In this document: piece after piece, positions 52,769-55,046 of the stretch
Layout: the number at the start of each line of letters is the position of its first letter
Position numbering within the stretch: the first letter of the stretch is position 1
From: Martinezella rhizogenes
GTDB lineage: Bacteria > Pseudomonadota > Alphaproteobacteria > Rhizobiales > Rhizobiaceae
DNA length: 55,046 nt
Direction of reading: 5' to 3'
Assembly (NCBI GenBank): GCA_013322215.1
Contig: JAAMEZ010000005.1
Location: 1 to 55,046, forward strand
Program-made: the position numbers and the translations under genes
The notes under the pieces: model-generated
Told to the model about the DNA's origin: nothing
Databases searched by the model: none
What the model saw: only the letters and a program-made list of their open reading frames with translations

Positions 52769-54778
52769 ATGTTCAAGAAAATCCTGATCGCCAATCGCGG
52801 CGAGATCGCCTGCCGCGTCATCAAGACCGCGCGCCGCATGGGCATCCTCACGGTCGCCGTCTATTCCGATGCCGATCGGGATGCTCTGCATGTCGAAATG
52901 GCCGATGAATCAGTCCATATCGGCCCGGCCCCCGCAGCCGAAAGCTATCTCGTCGCCGACAAGATCATCGCGGCATGCAAACAGACTGGCGCTGAAGCAG
53001 TTCATCCGGGTTACGGCTTCCTCTCAGAGCGCGCCTCCTTCTGCGCGGCACTGGAGAAGGAAGGCATCACCTTCATCGGCCCGAAGCCGAAGGCGATCGA
53101 AGCCATGGGCGACAAGATCGAATCGAAGAAATTCGCCAATGCCGCCAAGGTTTCCACCGTTCCTGGCTATCTCGGCATCATTGATGACGCTGATCATGCA
53201 GAAAGGATCGCGGCCGAGATCGGTTATCCCGTCATGATCAAGGCGTCTGCGGGCGGCGGCGGCAAGGGCATGCGCATCGCCTGGAGCAAGGATGAGGTGC
53301 GTGACGGTTTCGAGCGCGCCCGTTCCGAGGCGAGAAGCTCCTTCGGCGACGACCGCGTCTTCATTGAGAAATTCGTCGTCGATCCCCGCCACATCGAGAT
53401 CCAGGTGTTGGCCGATGCCCATGGTAATGTCGTCTATCTCGGTGAGCGCGAATGCTCCATCCAGCGCCGGAACCAGAAGGTCGTGGAAGAAGCGCCCTCT
53501 CCGTTCCTCGATGAAGCGACCCGCAAGGCCATGGGCGAACAATCCGTGGCGCTTGCCAAGGCCGTCGATTATCAAAGTGCCGGTACTGTCGAATTCATCG
53601 TCGATCGTGACCGGAATTTCTATTTCCTCGAAATGAATACGCGCCTGCAGGTCGAACATCCGGTGACGGAACTGGTGACAGGCATCGATCTCGTCGAGCA
53701 GATGATCCGCGTTGCCGCCGGCGAAAAGCTGCCGTTCAAGCAGGCGGATATCACGCTCAATGGCTGGGCGATCGAAAGCCGCCTCTATGCCGAAGACCCC
53801 TATCGCAACTTCCTGCCCTCCATCGGCCGCCTGACGCGCTATCGTCCGCCGCGCGAAGGCAGAACGGAGAAATTGGTCGTGCGCAACGACACTGGCGTCT
53901 TCGAAGGCGCCGAAATCTCCATGTATTACGATCCGATGATCGCCAAACTCTGCACCTGGGCTCCGACAAGACTGGAGGCGATCGAAGCCATGGGCGAGGC
54001 CCTGGATGGTTTTGTCGTCGATGGCATCGAGCACAATATGCCGTTCCTCTCCGCGCTGATGAAACATCCGCGCTGGCGCGAAGGCCGCCTCTCCACGGGC
54101 TTCATTGCCGAGGAATATCCTGATGGCTTCGCGCCGGTGACGCCGGACGAAGACCAAACCGCCTTGCTGTCGGCAATCGCCCTTTCCTGCAGCCTGATCG
54201 AATCCAACCGCCGGGAACGCTACGGTGACCGGCTGCGTCCAGCCGCCGTGCCGACGCGGGAGAGCTGGGTCGTCAAGCTCGGTGCCGATTATCTGCCTTT
54301 GACGTTGCTTGAAGGCGTGGTGACCATTCCTTTCGAGATGGACATGCAGATTGGCGGCAAAACCGTAACTGTCGCAACCGACTGGCGTCCCGGCGATGCC
54401 ATCTGGGTCGGCACCGTCGGCGGCCGCAAGTTGACGGCCCAGATCCGCACCCTGCTCAATGGCCTGCGCATCGATTGGCAAGGTATTTCCGTCCGGGCCA
54501 AGGTGTTCACGCCGCGTCAGGCCGAACTCGACAAGCTGATGCCCGTCAAATTGCCGCCCGATACGTCAAAGCTTCTGCTCTGCCCCATGCCGGGCCTGGT
54601 CGTTGCTATCGCCGTTACTGAGGGACAGGAAGTCAAAGCGGGGGAAACGCTGGCCATTGTCGAAGCGATGAAGATGGAAAATGTCCTTCGTGCCGAACGC
54701 GATCTGGTCATCGGCAAGATCAACGCCAAGCCCGGCGAAAGTCTCGCTGTCGACGCCGTGATCATGGAATTTGCCTGA
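52769..54778 (+). CDS. pccA: propionyl-CoA/acetyl-CoA carboxylase biotin-containing alpha subunit
   Basis: A 669-residue protein combining biotin carboxylase and biotin carboxyl carrier domains. The ATP-grasp core has SAGGGGKGMRIAW and EMNTRLQVEHPVTELVTGID, and the C-terminal biotinylated lysine is in EAMKMENVL. The joining BT domain marks it as a propionyl-CoA carboxylase type rather than AccC alone. It converts propionyl-CoA to methylmalonyl-CoA with the PccB subunit, which is not next to it. It may link to the methylcitrate-type enzymes at 3.3-5.6 kb. The start at 52769 gives the standard MFKKILIANRGEIACRV head. Confidence 0.95.
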   Translation: MFKKILIANRGEIACRVIKTARRMGILTVAVYSDADRDALHVEMADESVHIGPAPAAESYLVADKIIAACKQTGAEAVHPGYGFLSERASFCAALEKEGITFIGPKPKAIEAMGDKIESKKFANAAKVSTVPGYLGIIDDADHAERIAAEIGYPVMIKASAGGGGKGMRIAWSKDEVRDGFERARSEARSSFGDDRVFIEKFVVDPRHIEIQVLADAHGNVVYLGERECSIQRRNQKVVEEAPSPFLDEATRKAMGEQSVALAKAVDYQSAGTVEFIVDRDRNFYFLEMNTRLQVEHPVTELVTGIDLVEQMIRVAAGEKLPFKQADITLNGWAIESRLYAEDPYRNFLPSIGRLTRYRPPREGRTEKLVVRNDTGVFEGAEISMYYDPMIAKLCTWAPTRLEAIEAMGEALDGFVVDGIEHNMPFLSALMKHPRWREGRLSTGFIAEEYPDGFAPVTPDEDQTALLSAIALSCSLIESNRRERYGDRLRPAAVPTRESWVVKLGADYLPLTLLEGVVTIPFEMDMQIGGKTVTVATDWRPGDAIWVGTVGGRKLTAQIRTLLNGLRIDWQGISVRAKVFTPRQAELDKLMPVKLPPDTSKLLLCPMPGLVVAIAVTEGQEVKAGETLAIVEAMKMENVLRAERDLVIGKINAKPGESLAVDAVIMEFA

Positions 54779-54941
54779 TCCAGGGGCTTCGCCATCGCAG
54801 CCATATGGAAAAAGCTGCGTGGCGATTGCTCGGCTAAAACATGACAATTGCGACGCTAAGTGTCTGATTTTGGCTTGAGCCTTTCTATGGGACCGTGCCA
54901 ATGTTGCCTGGACCAAAATCATAGCATGAAGGGATGAGACC

Positions 54942-55046
54942 ATGGACGTAAGAGCAGCGGTAGCGGTTGCGGCTGGCAAGCCGCTCGAGGTGATGACGGT
55001 TCAGCTTGAGGGGCCGAAGGCCGGTGAAGTGCTGATCGAGGTCAAG
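54942..55046 (+). CDS. S-(hydroxymethyl)glutathione dehydrogenase, N-terminal part (runs off window)
   Basis: The first 35 codons read MDVRAAVAVAAGKPLEVMTV and on to EVLIEVK, matching the start of class III alcohol dehydrogenases that oxidise S-hydroxymethylglutathione (formaldehyde detoxification). The catalytic zinc and NAD sites lie outside the window. It starts 163 bases after pccA, on the same strand. Confidence 0.85.
   Translation, partial: MDVRAAVAVAAGKPLEVMTVQLEGPKAGEVLIEVK

Noticed and set aside
53024..54481. 485-codon minus-strand frame opposite pccA
   Set aside because: Shadow of the carboxylase; His/Asp-rich antisense composition and no motif.

Overview
The window is chromosomal DNA of an alphaproteobacterium of the order Rhizobiales, most likely Rhizobium itself (R. 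tropici/R. etli-like). The evidence is the GC-rich coding bias, the typical rhizobial block tpiA-secG-pyrG, an FtrA/rhodanese pair, YidD next to a NifU-like scaffold and folE, tandem palindromic intergenic repeats of the rhizobial mosaic type, and CtrA-, CcrM- and alpha-type sigma-70 motifs. No plasmid, phage, IS element, CRISPR array or integrase is visible. The content is core and lightly accessory chromosome.

Layout. 1-9.9 kb: end of a LysR regulator, a short 6-phosphogluconate dehydrogenase, a TehA-like channel, a VOC protein, a divergent pair of citrate-synthase-like genes (one fused to a MerR-like DNA-binding head) with a LysR gene, a LysE exporter, a NiCoT nickel/cobalt permease, and a rhodanese/FtrA divergon. 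9.9-18.9 kb: pyrG, secG and tpiA on the minus strand, a secreted hydrolase, parE, a phytase-like esterase and an AI-2E family permease. 19-24 kb: GNAT, DUF2336, a translationally coupled flavin reductase/nitroreductase pair, a secreted repeat protein and an acyltransferase. 24-31.8 kb: thrS with a structured leader, DUF1697, yidD, a NifU-like scaffold, the folE-hisI-patatin run with a highly structured folE leader, a CBS protein and a rhomboid protease. 32-44 kb: PAS and PilZ signalling proteins, proline iminopeptidase, a transglutaminase-like cysteine protease, a CtrA-boxed membrane protein, a D-Ala-D-Ala carboxypeptidase with a SPOR domain, DUF1489, a serine hydrolase, sdaA and a three-gene membrane-protein run. 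44-55 kb: a MerR regulator with its palindromic operator, a degenerate peptide deformylase, three small secreted proteins, a predicted short sRNA, lipB, tRNA-Leu(GAG), a second-type RNase HI, small conserved proteins, an XRE regulator, an EamA exporter, the propionyl-CoA carboxylase alpha subunit and the start of a glutathione-dependent formaldehyde dehydrogenase.

Functional threads are central carbon metabolism (gnd, tpiA, citrate-synthase-like pair, sdaA, pccA), cofactor and nucleotide synthesis (folE, hisI, pyrG, lipB), protein export and envelope (secG, yidD, dacA, rhomboid) and signalling or cell cycle (DUF2336, PilZ, PAS, CtrA motif). I found no obvious large new system. The best leads are smaller. 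They are the two citrate-synthase paralogues with reciprocal active-site changes, a thrS leader that may mimic the tRNA-Thr anticodon arm, the structured folE leader, a peptide-deformylase-like protein with all three signature motifs altered, a DnaA-box-like inverted repeat before lipB, and two terminator-defined sRNA candidates.
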